Source of the DNA: Psychroserpens luteus
GTDB taxonomy: Bacteria; Bacteroidota; Bacteroidia; Flavobacteriales; Flavobacteriaceae
Reading direction: 5' to 3'
NCBI RefSeq assembly: GCF_015319355.1
Contig: NZ_JADILU010000008.1
Span: forward strand, 62,001 to 126,000
DNA: 64,000 nucleotides
How positions within the stretch are numbered: the stretch's first letter is position 1; each line of letters begins with the position of its first letter. A program made the position numbers and the translations under genes. The notes below the pieces were generated by a model. It saw only the letters and a program-made list of their open reading frames with translations. It did no database searches and was not told the origin of the DNA. Shown one piece after another: positions 1-8,182 of this stretch.

Positions 1-212
1 GTAGTTCGGTTTTAGAAGTGATTACTGCTTTTGATAATGTATCTAACCAATCTCTAAACTATAAATTTGCTCCAAGACGTGAAGGTGATGTGATTTCTGC
101 TTTCGCAGATACAGAAAAAGCAAATACTGTCTTAGGTTGGAAAGCTAAGTCTTCTCTTAATGATGCTATTGGTTCAGCATGGAAATGGGAACAGAAAATA
201 AGAAATTTATAA
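1..212 (+). CDS. galE: UDP-glucose 4-epimerase, C-terminal fragment
   Basis: This is the 3' end of a gene that begins before the window. The reading frame is open from base 3, so the internal GTG at 18 is not a start. The visible C-terminus (SSVLEVI..., then RREGDVISAFADTEKA and LGWKAKSSLNDAI..AWKWE) matches the end of short-chain-dehydrogenase-type UDP-glucose 4-epimerases, where SVLE starts a helix and RR.GD contributes to the sugar-nucleotide site. The enzyme interconverts UDP-glucose and UDP-galactose for surface polysaccharides. The catalytic YxxxK and the NAD-binding Rossmann motif lie outside the window, so a related sugar-nucleotide epimerase cannot be fully excluded. Confidence 0.85.
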   Translation, partial: SSVLEVITAFDNVSNQSLNYKFAPRREGDVISAFADTEKANTVLGWKAKSSLNDAIGSAWKWEQKIRNL

Positions 213-222
213 ACTATATATA

Positions 223-1506
223 ATGAAAAGAGTATTACAACTTATTATCCTTTTACTGACGATTTCAGTAACTGGACAGGATACTTATTTGCACTGCGGA
301 AAAGTTATTGATACAAAAAATGGGACTATTTTAAAAGAAAAAACGATTATTATTTCTGGAAATAAAATTGTTTCTATTGAAAATGGATATGTGAACGGAA
401 AGACTTCAGAAGATAAAATCATCGATCTAAAATCAAAAACGGTTATGCCTGGACTTATAGATATGCATGTTCATCTTGAAGGTGAAACAAGTCCGACAAG
501 ATATTTAGAGACGTTTACTAAGAATGAAGCAGATGTCGCATTTACTTCCGCAGAAATAGCTAAAAGAACATTAATGGCAGGTTTTACAACGGTTAGAGAT
601 CTTGGAGGTAGTGGTGTAAATGTGTCACTGCGTGATGCTACTGCTAACGGAAAAGTACCTGGACCTCGAATTTTTACTGCTGAAAAAGCAATAGGAACAA
701 CAGGAGGACATGCAGATCCAACAAACGGAATGAGAAAAGATTTAATGGGAGATCCTGGACCAGACGAAGGTGTAATCAATAGTCCTGAAGATGCTAGAAA
801 AGCAGTGAGACAACGCTATAAAAATGGAGCAGACCTCATAAAAATTACAGCAACAGGTGGTGTTCTAAGTGTAGCTAAAAATGGTGCAAACGCTCAATTT
901 ACTCAAGAAGAAGTTAATGAGATTGTAAAAACAGCTAAAGAATATGGAATGAATGTAGCAGCTCACGCTCACGGTAAAGAAGGTATGAAACGTGCTGTAT
1001 TAGCTGGTGTTCAAACGATAGAACATGGATCATTTATGGATAAAGAAGTTGCTACTTTAATGAAACAAAACAATTGCTATATGGTGCCAACTTTATCTGC
1101 TGGACGTTATGTAGAGGAGAAGGCAAAGATTCCAAATTATTATCCTGATGTGATTATCCCTAAAATAACAAGTACTATGGCTATTTTGGATAAAACTATA
1201 AAAATGGTCATTAGTGAAGGTGTTCCCATAGCCTTTGGAACAGATGCTGGTGTGTTTCCTCATGGAGATAATGCTAAAGAATTTCGATACATGGTTGATG
1301 CTGGATGGTCACCAATGTTTTCCTTACAAAGTGCAACAGTAACGAATGCTAAGTTACTAGATATGGAGAATCAATTGGGGCAAATAAAAGCAGGGTTTAT
1401 TGCAGATATAATTGCAATAGATGAAGATCCTACAAAAAACATTTCTACGATGGAACACGTGATTTTCGTCATGAAAGAAGGAAAAGTCTATAAAAACGAA
1501 TTGTAA
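223..1506 (+). CDS. Secreted amidohydrolase family protein (imidazolonepropionase/prolidase-like)
   Basis: A 427-residue metal-dependent hydrolase of the amidohydrolase superfamily. A hydrophobic signal peptide covers residues 1-18, so the enzyme is exported. Metal-site residues are visible in the usual order: HxH (H82, H84) in DMHVHLEG, a lysine in DLIKITATGG (K207, the usual carboxylated lysine position), H248/H250 in AAHAHG, H268 in IEHGS and D341 in FGTDAGVFPHGDN. This set is typical of the exported Xaa-Pro dipeptidase or imidazolonepropionase-like group often seen in flavobacteria. The substrate cannot be assigned. It starts 10 nt after galE ends and could be cotranscribed with it, but no functional link is evident. 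Confidence 0.9.
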   Translation: MKRVLQLIILLLTISVTGQDTYLHCGKVIDTKNGTILKEKTIIISGNKIVSIENGYVNGKTSEDKIIDLKSKTVMPGLIDMHVHLEGETSPTRYLETFTKNEADVAFTSAEIAKRTLMAGFTTVRDLGGSGVNVSLRDATANGKVPGPRIFTAEKAIGTTGGHADPTNGMRKDLMGDPGPDEGVINSPEDARKAVRQRYKNGADLIKITATGGVLSVAKNGANAQFTQEEVNEIVKTAKEYGMNVAAHAHGKEGMKRAVLAGVQTIEHGSFMDKEVATLMKQNNCYMVPTLSAGRYVEEKAKIPNYYPDVIIPKITSTMAILDKTIKMVISEGVPIAFGTDAGVFPHGDNAKEFRYMVDAGWSPMFSLQSATVTNAKLLDMENQLGQIKAGFIADIIAIDEDPTKNISTMEHVIFVMKEGKVYKNEL

Positions 1507-1667
1507 ATTTCATAATTTAAGACCAATTAATTATAAATATGACAACAATAACACCTTTTTCTTAAGGGTCTTATATTTAACAAATTGATTAACAATGATT
1601 TAATGTTTAAAACTTGGTGTTGGTCGTTCGTCTTTGTTTCTTTGGAGCTAATGATAAATGAAAACCA

Positions 1668-1859
1668 ATGAAATTGATTAGTATTAAAAGAGAAACTAAG
1701 CCAGAAGCCAGGTTCACAAAAAGAATGGGTGTATTGACAACAAACGTAACATATATTAAGAAACAATTCTTGAGTATCCCTTACAAAACAGTTCATAAAT
1801 ATCGAGAAACGTACTACGGTAAAATTAAAGACTGTGAAAATATAAGTTTAGCAAAATAA
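1668..1859 (+). CDS. Small basic protein of unknown function (63 aa)
   Basis: A 63-residue open frame that ends directly before a strong rho-independent terminator at 1861-1894, which favours a real transcript. The product is basic and has no membrane segment. Its C-terminal half (IPYKTVHKYRETYYGKIKDC) looks structured and ends in one cysteine. I have an uncertain memory of similar short flavobacterial proteins but cannot name a family. The opposite strand has an 89-codon frame over the same bases, rich in Cys, Phe and Trp, that looks like a shadow. No clear -7 box or Shine-Dalgarno was seen, so the start is provisional. Confidence 0.5.
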   Translation: MKLISIKRETKPEARFTKRMGVLTTNVTYIKKQFLSIPYKTVHKYRETYYGKIKDCENISLAK

Positions 1860-1860
1860 T

Positions 1861-1894
1861 AAAAAAACCTCTTCAAATTTGAAGAGGTTTTTTT
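1861..1894 (+). terminator. Bidirectional rho-independent terminator
   Basis: A perfect palindrome: seven A, a 20-nt self-complementary core (CCTCTTCAAATTTGAAGAGG) and seven T. It can terminate the small + gene from the left and lspA from the right. Confidence 0.85.
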
Positions 1895-1942
1895 ATTATT
1901 TCATTCTATTTCTTATTGAGATAGTTTTAACTAAAAATGGTA

Positions 1943-2428
1943 TCACTTTTTTTTAGCGAATATTATCGTGAATAATAGCGTAAGCATTCCAAAGGTTACA
2001 GACATATCTGCAACATTAAAAATACCAGTTCTTAGAGTGTCATTTATGTGTAAGTAGAAAAAATCTGTAACAGATCCAAAAGCTATTCTATCAAATACAT
2101 TTGAAATACCGCCTCCAGCTATACAGCTTAAAGCAACAATACTAACCTTATCAAGCATTTTGTTTGTTATGGTATAATAAATAAGGTATCCAAGAACTCC
2201 AACAGGTAAAATGAGAAGGAAAATGAGTTTTAAAGTTGGGTTCATATCACTTCCCATTCCTAAAAATGCACCAGTATTCTCAACATTCATCATTTGGAAA
2301 AAATCACCAATAACGTTAATGCGCTCACTAGGATCAATTGAATCTCTTACTATGATTTTTGAAATTTGGTCAATAGCAATATTTAAAATTATAAGAAGAA
2401 TGATACCTATGTTTCTAGATATTTTCAT
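1943..2428 (-). CDS. lspA: Lipoprotein signal peptidase (signal peptidase II)
   Basis: An inner-membrane aspartyl protease that removes the signal peptide from diacylated prolipoproteins. At 161 residues it has the normal length, with four hydrophobic segments. The family signatures are present: NVENTGAF at residues 48-55, then GGISNVFDRIAFGSVTDFF, giving the catalytic aspartates D113 and D122. It lies 5 nt downstream of fabD on the same strand and is probably its operon partner. Transcription ends at the palindromic terminator at 1861-1894. Confidence 0.95.
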   Translation of the reverse strand: MKISRNIGIILLIILNIAIDQISKIIVRDSIDPSERINVIGDFFQMMNVENTGAFLGMGSDMNPTLKLIFLLILPVGVLGYLIYYTITNKMLDKVSIVALSCIAGGGISNVFDRIAFGSVTDFFYLHINDTLRTGIFNVADMSVTFGMLTLLFTIIFAKKK

Positions 2429-2433
2429 AAAAA

Positions 2434-3327
2434 TTATGCGTTAGGTCCTAATGTTGCTGAAGCAGTTTGTGCTTCTCTATTGATTTTTTTTACTAATCCT
2501 TGTAATACTTTACCAGGACCAACTTCTGTAAAATGAGAAGCACCATCTGCAATCATTTGTTGCACAGACTGAGTCCAACGCACAGGAGCTGTTAGTTGCA
2601 AAATTAAATTTGCTTTAATTTCATTTTCATCGGTTATCGCAGTAGCAGTAACGTTTTGATATATTGGGCAATTAGGTTTGCTAAATGTTGTATTTTCTAT
2701 TGCTGCAGCCAATTCTTCTCTAGCTGGTTCCATTAAAGGCGAATGAAAAGCACCTCCAACTGGAAGTACCAAAGCACGACGAGCGCCTTCTTCTTTCAAA
2801 GTTTCACAGGCTTTATTGATAGCATCTACATCTCCCGAAATCACTAATTGACCAGGACAGTTATAATTTGCAGCAACGACAACACCTTCTGTTGTAGCGC
2901 AAACTTTTTCTACGATGTCATCATCCAATCCTAAAACAGCAGCCATTGTACTTGGTTGTAATTCACATGCTTTTTGCATGGCTTGCGCACGTTGAGAAAC
3001 GAGTTTCAAACCATCTTCAAAAGTTAATGCTCCAGCAGCAACTAATGCAGAAAATTCTCCTAGTGAATGACCAGCAACCATATCTGGTTTAAAACTGTCT
3101 CCAAGAGTTTTAGCTAATATAACAGAGTGTAAAAATATGGCAGGTTGTGTTACCTTAGTTTCTTTTAAGTCTTCTGCAGAACCCTCAAACATAATGTCTG
3201 TGATGTGAAAACCCAAAATAGAATTTGCTTTTTCAAATAGCTCTTGAGCTAATGGTGAGTTTTCGTATAAATCAAGTCCCATTCCTGAGAATTGAGCACC
3301 TTGACCTGGAAATATATATGCGTTCAT
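2434..3327 (-). CDS. fabD: Malonyl-CoA:ACP transacylase
   Basis: Transfers malonyl from CoA to acyl carrier protein for fatty-acid elongation in the cytoplasm. The 297-residue product has the usual length, with GQGAQ near residues 8-12, the nucleophile S88 in GHSLGE and the second catalytic residue H195 in GGAFHSPLM. The open frame extends to a TTG at 3336, but the ATG at 3327 gives the family's normal N-terminus (MNAYIFPGQG), so I place the start there. It precedes lspA by 5 nt. Confidence 0.95.
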   Translation of the reverse strand: MNAYIFPGQGAQFSGMGLDLYENSPLAQELFEKANSILGFHITDIMFEGSAEDLKETKVTQPAIFLHSVILAKTLGDSFKPDMVAGHSLGEFSALVAAGALTFEDGLKLVSQRAQAMQKACELQPSTMAAVLGLDDDIVEKVCATTEGVVVAANYNCPGQLVISGDVDAINKACETLKEEGARRALVLPVGGAFHSPLMEPAREELAAAIENTTFSKPNCPIYQNVTATAITDENEIKANLILQLTAPVRWTQSVQQMIADGASHFTEVGPGKVLQGLVKKINREAQTASATLGPNA

Positions 3328-3398
3328 AGTAATCAAATTTAAGCTGCAAAAATAGGAATAATTATTTTACTGAAAACTGCCGATTTCCGAAGAAAAAG

Positions 3399-4952
3399 TT
3401 AAACACAAGCAGCCTCAGCACATCGTTCGCCATCCATGGCTGCAGAAACGATTCCACCAGCATAACCACCACCTTCACCACATGGGAATAAGTTTGTTAT
3501 TTCGGGATGTGCTAAATTTTCGTTTCTTGGGATATTGACAGGAGATGAGGTTCTAGATTCCACACCAACAACATTAGCTTCAGCAGTGTAATAACCGTGC
3601 ATTTTTTCTCCAAAGGCTTTAAAACCCTTCCGAAGAGAACCTCCAATTAATTTTGGTAATAAAGAGTGTAGTGGAGCAGATTTTAATCCTGGTTGGTATG
3701 AGGTAGAATTTAAATCATTAGATAATCGACCTTCTACAAAATCTGTGAGTCGTTGTGCAGGTGCAGATTGTGATCTTCCACCAGATGTAAATGCTAAACG
3801 TTCTAAATCTTTTTGATATTCTAAACCTTTTAAAACACCATGTTGTTCATATTTAAATAGGTCTCTATCTGCGTTAATTTCTACAACAATACCAGAATTA
3901 GCGAACTCGTTATTACGTCTTGAAGGTGACATACCATTGACTACGACTTCTCCATTTGCAGTTGCTGCAGGTACAATAAATCCGCCAGGACACATACAAA
4001 ATGAATACACACCTCTGTCGTTGACTTGGTTTACTAAACTATATGAAGCTGCAGGCAATAACTCATCTCTTTGTTCGCCTTTACAGTGGTATTGAATTTC
4101 GTCAATAATTTGTTGTGGATGTTCCACACGAACTCCCATGGCAAATGATTTTGCTTGTAACTGAATATTTTTCTCATTTAGTAAATAATAAATATCACGA
4201 GCAGAATGTCCTGTTGCTAAAATCACCTTTTCAATATCTAACTCATTTCCGTTTTGAAGTGTTAGAGATTTAATCTTATTATTTTTAATATTGAAATCTG
4301 TCACACGTGTTTCAAAGTGAATTTCACCACCATATTTCAAGATCGTTTCACGAATATTTTGCACTACTTTTGGAAGCTTATTTGTTCCGATATGTGGATG
4401 TGCATCAACTAAGATTTGATCTGTTGCGCCATGAAATACTAGGTTTTCAAAGATCTTTCTTACATCACCACGCTTGAGACTTCTAGTATATAATTTTCCG
4501 TCGCTATACGTACCAGCACCACCTTCTCCAAAGCAATAATTAGAGTCTTCATTGACAAAGTGATTTTGATTAATGGCTTTGATGTCACGTCGTCTATCTT
4601 GTACATTTTTACCACGTTCTAAAACGATGGGTTTGAATCCAAGTTCAATACATCGCAAAGCTGCCCACATTCCTGCAGGTCCAAAACCGATGATATGAAT
4701 TGGTTTTGCTTTAGAAACATCTTTGTAATCAAATACGTAAGCCGAAGTTTCAGGCATTGGCTCATTAATGTAAACCTCTACCTTATAGTTGAACATGATA
4801 CGCGACTTACGAGCATCAATTGACTTCCTAAGAATTTTAATTCCAGTAATTTCTGAAGATTTTACATCCAAATCATAAGCTGCTTTATAAAGCAATCCAT
4901 TTGGTTTTCCTTCTTCATGTAAATTAATGCGGAGTTGGAGTTGTTTGATCAT
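3399..4952 (-). CDS. FAD-dependent oxidoreductase, COG2509 type
   Basis: A 517-residue flavoprotein of the 'uncharacterised FAD-dependent dehydrogenase' type. After an N-terminal domain of about 80 residues comes a Rossmann motif, GFGPAGMWAALR, at 89-100, with an acidic/basic strand end (VLERGK). Further along are CFGEGGAGTYSDGKLYTR, a DAHPHIGTN segment and a C-terminal CGEGGGYAGGIVSAAMDGE that closes the FAD site, as in BaiN/HI0933-like enzymes. The substrate is unknown. It overlaps the preceding MORN/TPR gene by 4 nt (ATGA type), so they are translationally coupled. The 71-nt gap before fabD contains one copy of the window-wide octamer. Confidence 0.85.
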   Translation of the reverse strand: MIKQLQLRINLHEEGKPNGLLYKAAYDLDVKSSEITGIKILRKSIDARKSRIMFNYKVEVYINEPMPETSAYVFDYKDVSKAKPIHIIGFGPAGMWAALRCIELGFKPIVLERGKNVQDRRRDIKAINQNHFVNEDSNYCFGEGGAGTYSDGKLYTRSLKRGDVRKIFENLVFHGATDQILVDAHPHIGTNKLPKVVQNIRETILKYGGEIHFETRVTDFNIKNNKIKSLTLQNGNELDIEKVILATGHSARDIYYLLNEKNIQLQAKSFAMGVRVEHPQQIIDEIQYHCKGEQRDELLPAASYSLVNQVNDRGVYSFCMCPGGFIVPAATANGEVVVNGMSPSRRNNEFANSGIVVEINADRDLFKYEQHGVLKGLEYQKDLERLAFTSGGRSQSAPAQRLTDFVEGRLSNDLNSTSYQPGLKSAPLHSLLPKLIGGSLRKGFKAFGEKMHGYYTAEANVVGVESRTSSPVNIPRNENLAHPEITNLFPCGEGGGYAGGIVSAAMDGERCAEAACV

Positions 4953-6046
4953 TTACTACAGATTTCTGTAAGTTTATTTATTGTTGAGTTGCCAAGTCGA
5001 TGAACGTCGTCTACTATATATTTAGAAAGTGCATTACAAATTTTCTTCTTGTCGATTGATGGAATATTATTTGAATTTTCATATTTTTTGAGTAGAATAT
5101 GCGCTCGTACAAACTGAGCTTTATAATTGAATGGCTCTATTTCTAATGCTTTATCCAAGTCTGTTAAAGCATTTTCAAAATCACCTTTTAATGTGTATGC
5201 TTCACCTCTTGAAGAGTAATACTCATCATAACTTTGATCTACCTCAATTTTTTTAGAAAATTTCTTGATGTAACTATTAAGTTTGGATACGTTTTTTGTT
5301 TTATCAGGATATAAACGATATTCTCCTTCTGTTTTTTTAGAAACAAACTCTAAAAATTTCAAGACTAATTTGTACTTGCTTCTATCTAAATCTTTAAAAG
5401 TGCCATTAGAGTAATATTGTTTTTCGTTGATTCTAAAATTTTTATTTTTATAAATGGAAGTTGAATTCAACGCTCCATTTGGGTAATAAAACTCAGAAGT
5501 ACCAACATTTGAATTATTAAGAAAATACCTTTTAACACGAAGATTGCTATTTTTATAATAGGCTAAATACTCACCATTTTGAATATTATCACGAATAGTG
5601 ATTTTGGTTTTCAATTCTCCAGTGTCCCAATATTCATAAAGCAAACCATCAATTTTACCTGCTTTTATATTGCCTTCATTTTTTTTTAATCCATTAAGAT
5701 GGTAATTAATATATTTTCCGTTATATGGTTTGTTATCAATTAACCAGATGCCATTTTGATTTACCATATTATTGGTTGAAGGTATGTTTTTTAAGCTATC
5801 AGATCTCTTAAAGTAAGCTTTCGTAGTTATGGAAACGATACTATCTTTATTTGGAAAACCAAGATTGCTGAGATCTTTAGAACTAGTGATGAATTTAATT
5901 TCATGTATATATGATGAGTCAATTCTTAACTCAGCAAGATCTTTGTAATCGACATGTAATATATTGTCAATAATATATGGGTTAGAGTTTTGAGCATAAA
6001 TATGACCAAGCATGATAAATAGTACAGAAGATAGAAAGAACCTCAT
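4949..6046 (-). CDS. Secreted MORN-like/TPR repeat protein
   Basis: A 365-residue protein with a signal peptide (residues 1-18, ending YAQ). Residues about 95-215 hold YwqK/MORN-like repeats with recurring NG.Y and G.L..YY..G patterns. Residues about 265-330 hold tetratricopeptide helices (EYYSSRGEAYTLKGDFENAL, ALEIEPFNYKAQF). Both are protein-interaction scaffolds, and no catalytic motif is visible. Its stop overlaps the start of the downstream flavoprotein by 4 nt, suggesting coordinated expression. Function unknown; probably periplasmic. Confidence 0.75.
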   Translation of the reverse strand: MRFFLSSVLFIMLGHIYAQNSNPYIIDNILHVDYKDLAELRIDSSYIHEIKFITSSKDLSNLGFPNKDSIVSITTKAYFKRSDSLKNIPSTNNMVNQNGIWLIDNKPYNGKYINYHLNGLKKNEGNIKAGKIDGLLYEYWDTGELKTKITIRDNIQNGEYLAYYKNSNLRVKRYFLNNSNVGTSEFYYPNGALNSTSIYKNKNFRINEKQYYSNGTFKDLDRSKYKLVLKFLEFVSKKTEGEYRLYPDKTKNVSKLNSYIKKFSKKIEVDQSYDEYYSSRGEAYTLKGDFENALTDLDKALEIEPFNYKAQFVRAHILLKKYENSNNIPSIDKKKICNALSKYIVDDVHRLGNSTINKLTEICSK

Positions 6047-6073
6047 AATTAGGGATTGATTTAAATTTAGATG

Positions 6074-7003
6074 TTACTTCCTCACATAAGTCAAAAAAGT
6101 AAACGAAAACTCATGCTTGTCATCCTTTGAATGTTCTTTTCTAGCAGTTTCTTTCCACTTTGACATATCAATCTCTGGAAAATAAGTGTCAGCATCTGGA
6201 AATTTGTGATGCACACGAGTGATTTCAATCCTATCTGCTAAACCCATAGATTGTTTGTAGATTTCTCCACCACCAATGATAAAAGGTTGTTTGTCGTTTC
6301 TAGCAGCATCAAGCGCATCTTCCATGTTATTGACAACAATGATACCATCAGGAGCTTTGTAATTGTTTTGTCTAGTAATCACAATATGTGTACGATTAGG
6401 CAATGGTTTTGGGAAACTCTCAAAAGTCTTCCGTCCCATGATTATACAATGTCCATTTGTTAAGGATTTAAAGCGTTTTAGGTCATCACTTAAATGCCAA
6501 ATTAAATCATTATCCTTACCAATGGCATTGTCATCTCCTGCAGCTACAATGATGGTGCGCTCAGTTTTTTTTTTTTCGGTTGGCGTTTGCTCAATTAAAG
6601 TATCATTAAATACTTCAGTTTTTGCAATTTCGGTTTCCTCTTTTAAAAGCTGTTGTTTTATTTTTTCTATACGTTCTTTCTGTTTAGCAACGAGTGTTTC
6701 TCGTTGTTGGTCTTCCCAGTCCTTACCCATAAATTTATGAGTTATAAAAACACTCACAAAGTGATAGATGAAAAATGCTAACCATATAACAATGGCAATA
6801 ACGAACCAATCGAGTCCAGCTATGGTAAAATCTTTGCCAATACCTAAAACAGTATTTGCTAAAATTAAAAAGACAGCACCTATTAAAAACACAACAAAAT
6901 GAACATAAACACGTCGTTTTTGTTTAATGCGTTTCTCTGCATATTTAATTAGCGCTAATTGCTCTTTATCTATCTGTGGAATTGTTTTCTTTTTTCCGAA
7001 CAT
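6074..7003 (-). CDS. folA: 2TM domain fused to dihydrofolate reductase
   Basis: A 309-residue fusion. Residues 1-110 are a 2TM domain: basic MFGKKK start, membrane spans at about 33-52 and 65-88, then HKFMGKDWEDQQRE. A charged linker (residues 110-148) leads to a complete dihydrofolate reductase (150-309) with IIVAAGDDNAIG, catalytic acid D174 in WHLSDDLKRF, GRKTFESFPKPLP and IIGGGEIYK. DHFR regenerates tetrahydrofolate for thymidylate synthesis; thyA lies 2 kb upstream on the same strand. There is no Met at the DHFR boundary, so the enzyme must be made as a fusion. The linker codons contain a run of twelve A (6565-6576), a possible slippage site. Membrane anchoring of DHFR is inferred from the fusion. 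Confidence 0.9.
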   Translation of the reverse strand: MFGKKKTIPQIDKEQLALIKYAEKRIKQKRRVYVHFVVFLIGAVFLILANTVLGIGKDFTIAGLDWFVIAIVIWLAFFIYHFVSVFITHKFMGKDWEDQQRETLVAKQKERIEKIKQQLLKEETEIAKTEVFNDTLIEQTPTEKKKTERTIIVAAGDDNAIGKDNDLIWHLSDDLKRFKSLTNGHCIIMGRKTFESFPKPLPNRTHIVITRQNNYKAPDGIIVVNNMEDALDAARNDKQPFIIGGGEIYKQSMGLADRIEITRVHHKFPDADTYFPEIDMSKWKETARKEHSKDDKHEFSFTFLTYVRK

Positions 7004-7303
7004 AAATCAAAATAGTTATAAATGTAAAGTTACAGTTTTTAACGTAAACGTTGTAATTATTTTTTTCTTCGGAAAACAATAAAACACGAAAACGTTATCG
7101 TATTTAACTTAATGAAAATCAAGATATAAGAGTGGTTATTTTTATTATAGATATCTTAAATTAAGGCGCTTTTTTTTTAATAGTTAGAATTATTAGTCCT
7201 CATTCATTAAGAAAATGATAATTCTTTATTTTGCTATAAGGTATGCGTTTGAGTATCAATGATTCTTTTATACATTTGACCAAGAAATTAATTCATAAGT
7301 ATT
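7004..7303 (+). promoter_or_regulatory. Divergent intergenic region with promoter for the CBM48 gene
   Basis: A gene-free 300 nt between divergent genes. On the + strand a Bacteroidetes-type promoter is clear: TTG at 7249-7251, 19 nt, then TACATTTG at 7271-7278, about 25 nt before the start codon. One window-wide octamer (CTTCGGAA, 7067-7074) lies here. Nothing else was recognised. Confidence 0.65.
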
Positions 7304-7603
7304 ATGGCAATTACAAAACAATTTTTAAAAAGCAAGCCTGTTTGTAAGGTAACATTTTCATTACCAGCAGAGGAAGCAAAAAAAGTATCAGTAGTAGGAT
7401 CATTCAATGAATGGAATGAGAAGAAAGCTGTTCAACTTAAAAAATTAAAAAACGGAACTTTTAAAGGAACTGTAGATTTAGAAAAAGACAACTCTTATGA
7501 GTTTAGATATGTTGTTGATGGAACTTACATCAACGATGACCAAGCAGATGCTTACGCATGGAGCGATTTTGCAGGTGCAGAGAATGGTGTTTTAAACGTG
7601 TAA
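7304..7603 (+). CDS. Small isoamylase-N/CBM48 (AMPK glycogen-binding-like) domain protein
   Basis: A 99-residue single-domain protein with the early-set beta-sandwich signature of AMPK-beta/isoamylase N-terminal domains: VTFSLPAEEAKKVSVVGSFN, the SFNEWN motif, then GTFKGTVDLEKDNSYEFRY and VVDGTYINDD. This fold usually binds alpha-glucans, but no enzyme is attached and no glycogen gene is nearby. There is no signal peptide, so it is cytoplasmic. It is monocistronic, with its own promoter upstream and a terminator at 7623-7657. It separates thyA and folA, which share the opposite strand. Confidence 0.85.
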   Translation: MAITKQFLKSKPVCKVTFSLPAEEAKKVSVVGSFNEWNEKKAVQLKKLKNGTFKGTVDLEKDNSYEFRYVVDGTYINDDQADAYAWSDFAGAENGVLNV

Positions 7604-7622
7604 TTATCCGTTTTGACAGATT

Positions 7623-7657
7623 AAAAAGAGCTTTCTAAATTTAGAAGGCTCTTTTTA
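7623..7657 (+). terminator. Rho-independent terminator
   Basis: An A-rich start, stem GAGCTTTCTAAA with TTTAGAAGGCTC (one G-U pair), and a T tract. It sits between convergent genes and can serve both the CBM48 gene and the minus-strand TonB-C-like gene. Confidence 0.75.
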
Positions 7658-7673
7658 TTTAATTATATTTTCT

Positions 7674-8168
7674 TTAGTTACTTGAACGTTTTTTTTGAGT
7701 AACAAGAATTGGTAACATATATGGAACAATCACTGGTTTGCCATCTTGCATTCCTGGTTTTGACATTTTAGGTAAAGATTTTACAACTCTAGTAGCTTCT
7801 TGTTCTAATTTAGGATGTGGTCCTCTTGCCATAATATTTTCAATGTCTCCATGTTCATTAATTTTGAAGAGCACGGTTATCCTTACATCTTTTTTATTGA
7901 GTTTTAATCTCTTTGCAACATTAGCATTGAATTTCTTATGAATAAACAAAGTGATTTTATCACTCATACATTTTTTTAGCTCTTCATTTGAGAGCTGTTC
8001 TTCACAACCCATATAAACAGGAACTTTTTCTACTGTTGCAAAAGGAACTACTTTGATTTTTCCATCTTGCTGTATCAATTTTACTGGCAATTCAGATTTA
8101 GGAATACTGTCTTGAGCATAAGACAAAGCAAAAATAAGTATGAAAAATAAGGTGCAAAATACTTTCAT
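7674..8168 (-). CDS. Secreted TonB C-terminal-like domain protein
   Basis: A 164-residue protein with a signal peptide ending near residue 18 (SYAQ). The core VPVYMGCE...LKKCM...ITLFIHKKFN...VLFKINEHGDI.N...HPKLEQEATRVVKSLPKM.PGMQDGKPV.VPY matches the two-cysteine TonB-C-like domain found in many flavobacterial 'energy transducer TonB' proteins. The membrane anchor and proline-rich stretch of true TonB are missing, so energy transduction is unlikely. The two cysteines may form a disulfide. It is a paralogue of the adjacent duplicated protein, from which it is separated by 14 nt. Confidence 0.7.
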   Translation of the reverse strand: MKVFCTLFFILIFALSYAQDSIPKSELPVKLIQQDGKIKVVPFATVEKVPVYMGCEEQLSNEELKKCMSDKITLFIHKKFNANVAKRLKLNKKDVRITVLFKINEHGDIENIMARGPHPKLEQEATRVVKSLPKMSKPGMQDGKPVIVPYMLPILVTQKKRSSN

Positions 8169-8182
8169 GGTAAAATTGTTAT

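Noticed and set aside
471-779. 102-codon minus-strand frame inside the amidohydrolase gene
   Set aside because: Low-complexity Pro/Ser composition typical of antisense shadows; the + strand gene has clear catalytic motifs.
1527-1796. 89-codon minus-strand frame over the small + gene
   Set aside because: Rich in Cys, Phe, Trp and His, without a promoter or plausible domain; the + strand frame ends at a terminator and fits better.
6251-6740. Plus-strand frames of 70 and 125 codons over folA
   Set aside because: They lie opposite the DHFR coding sequence and have shadow-like composition.
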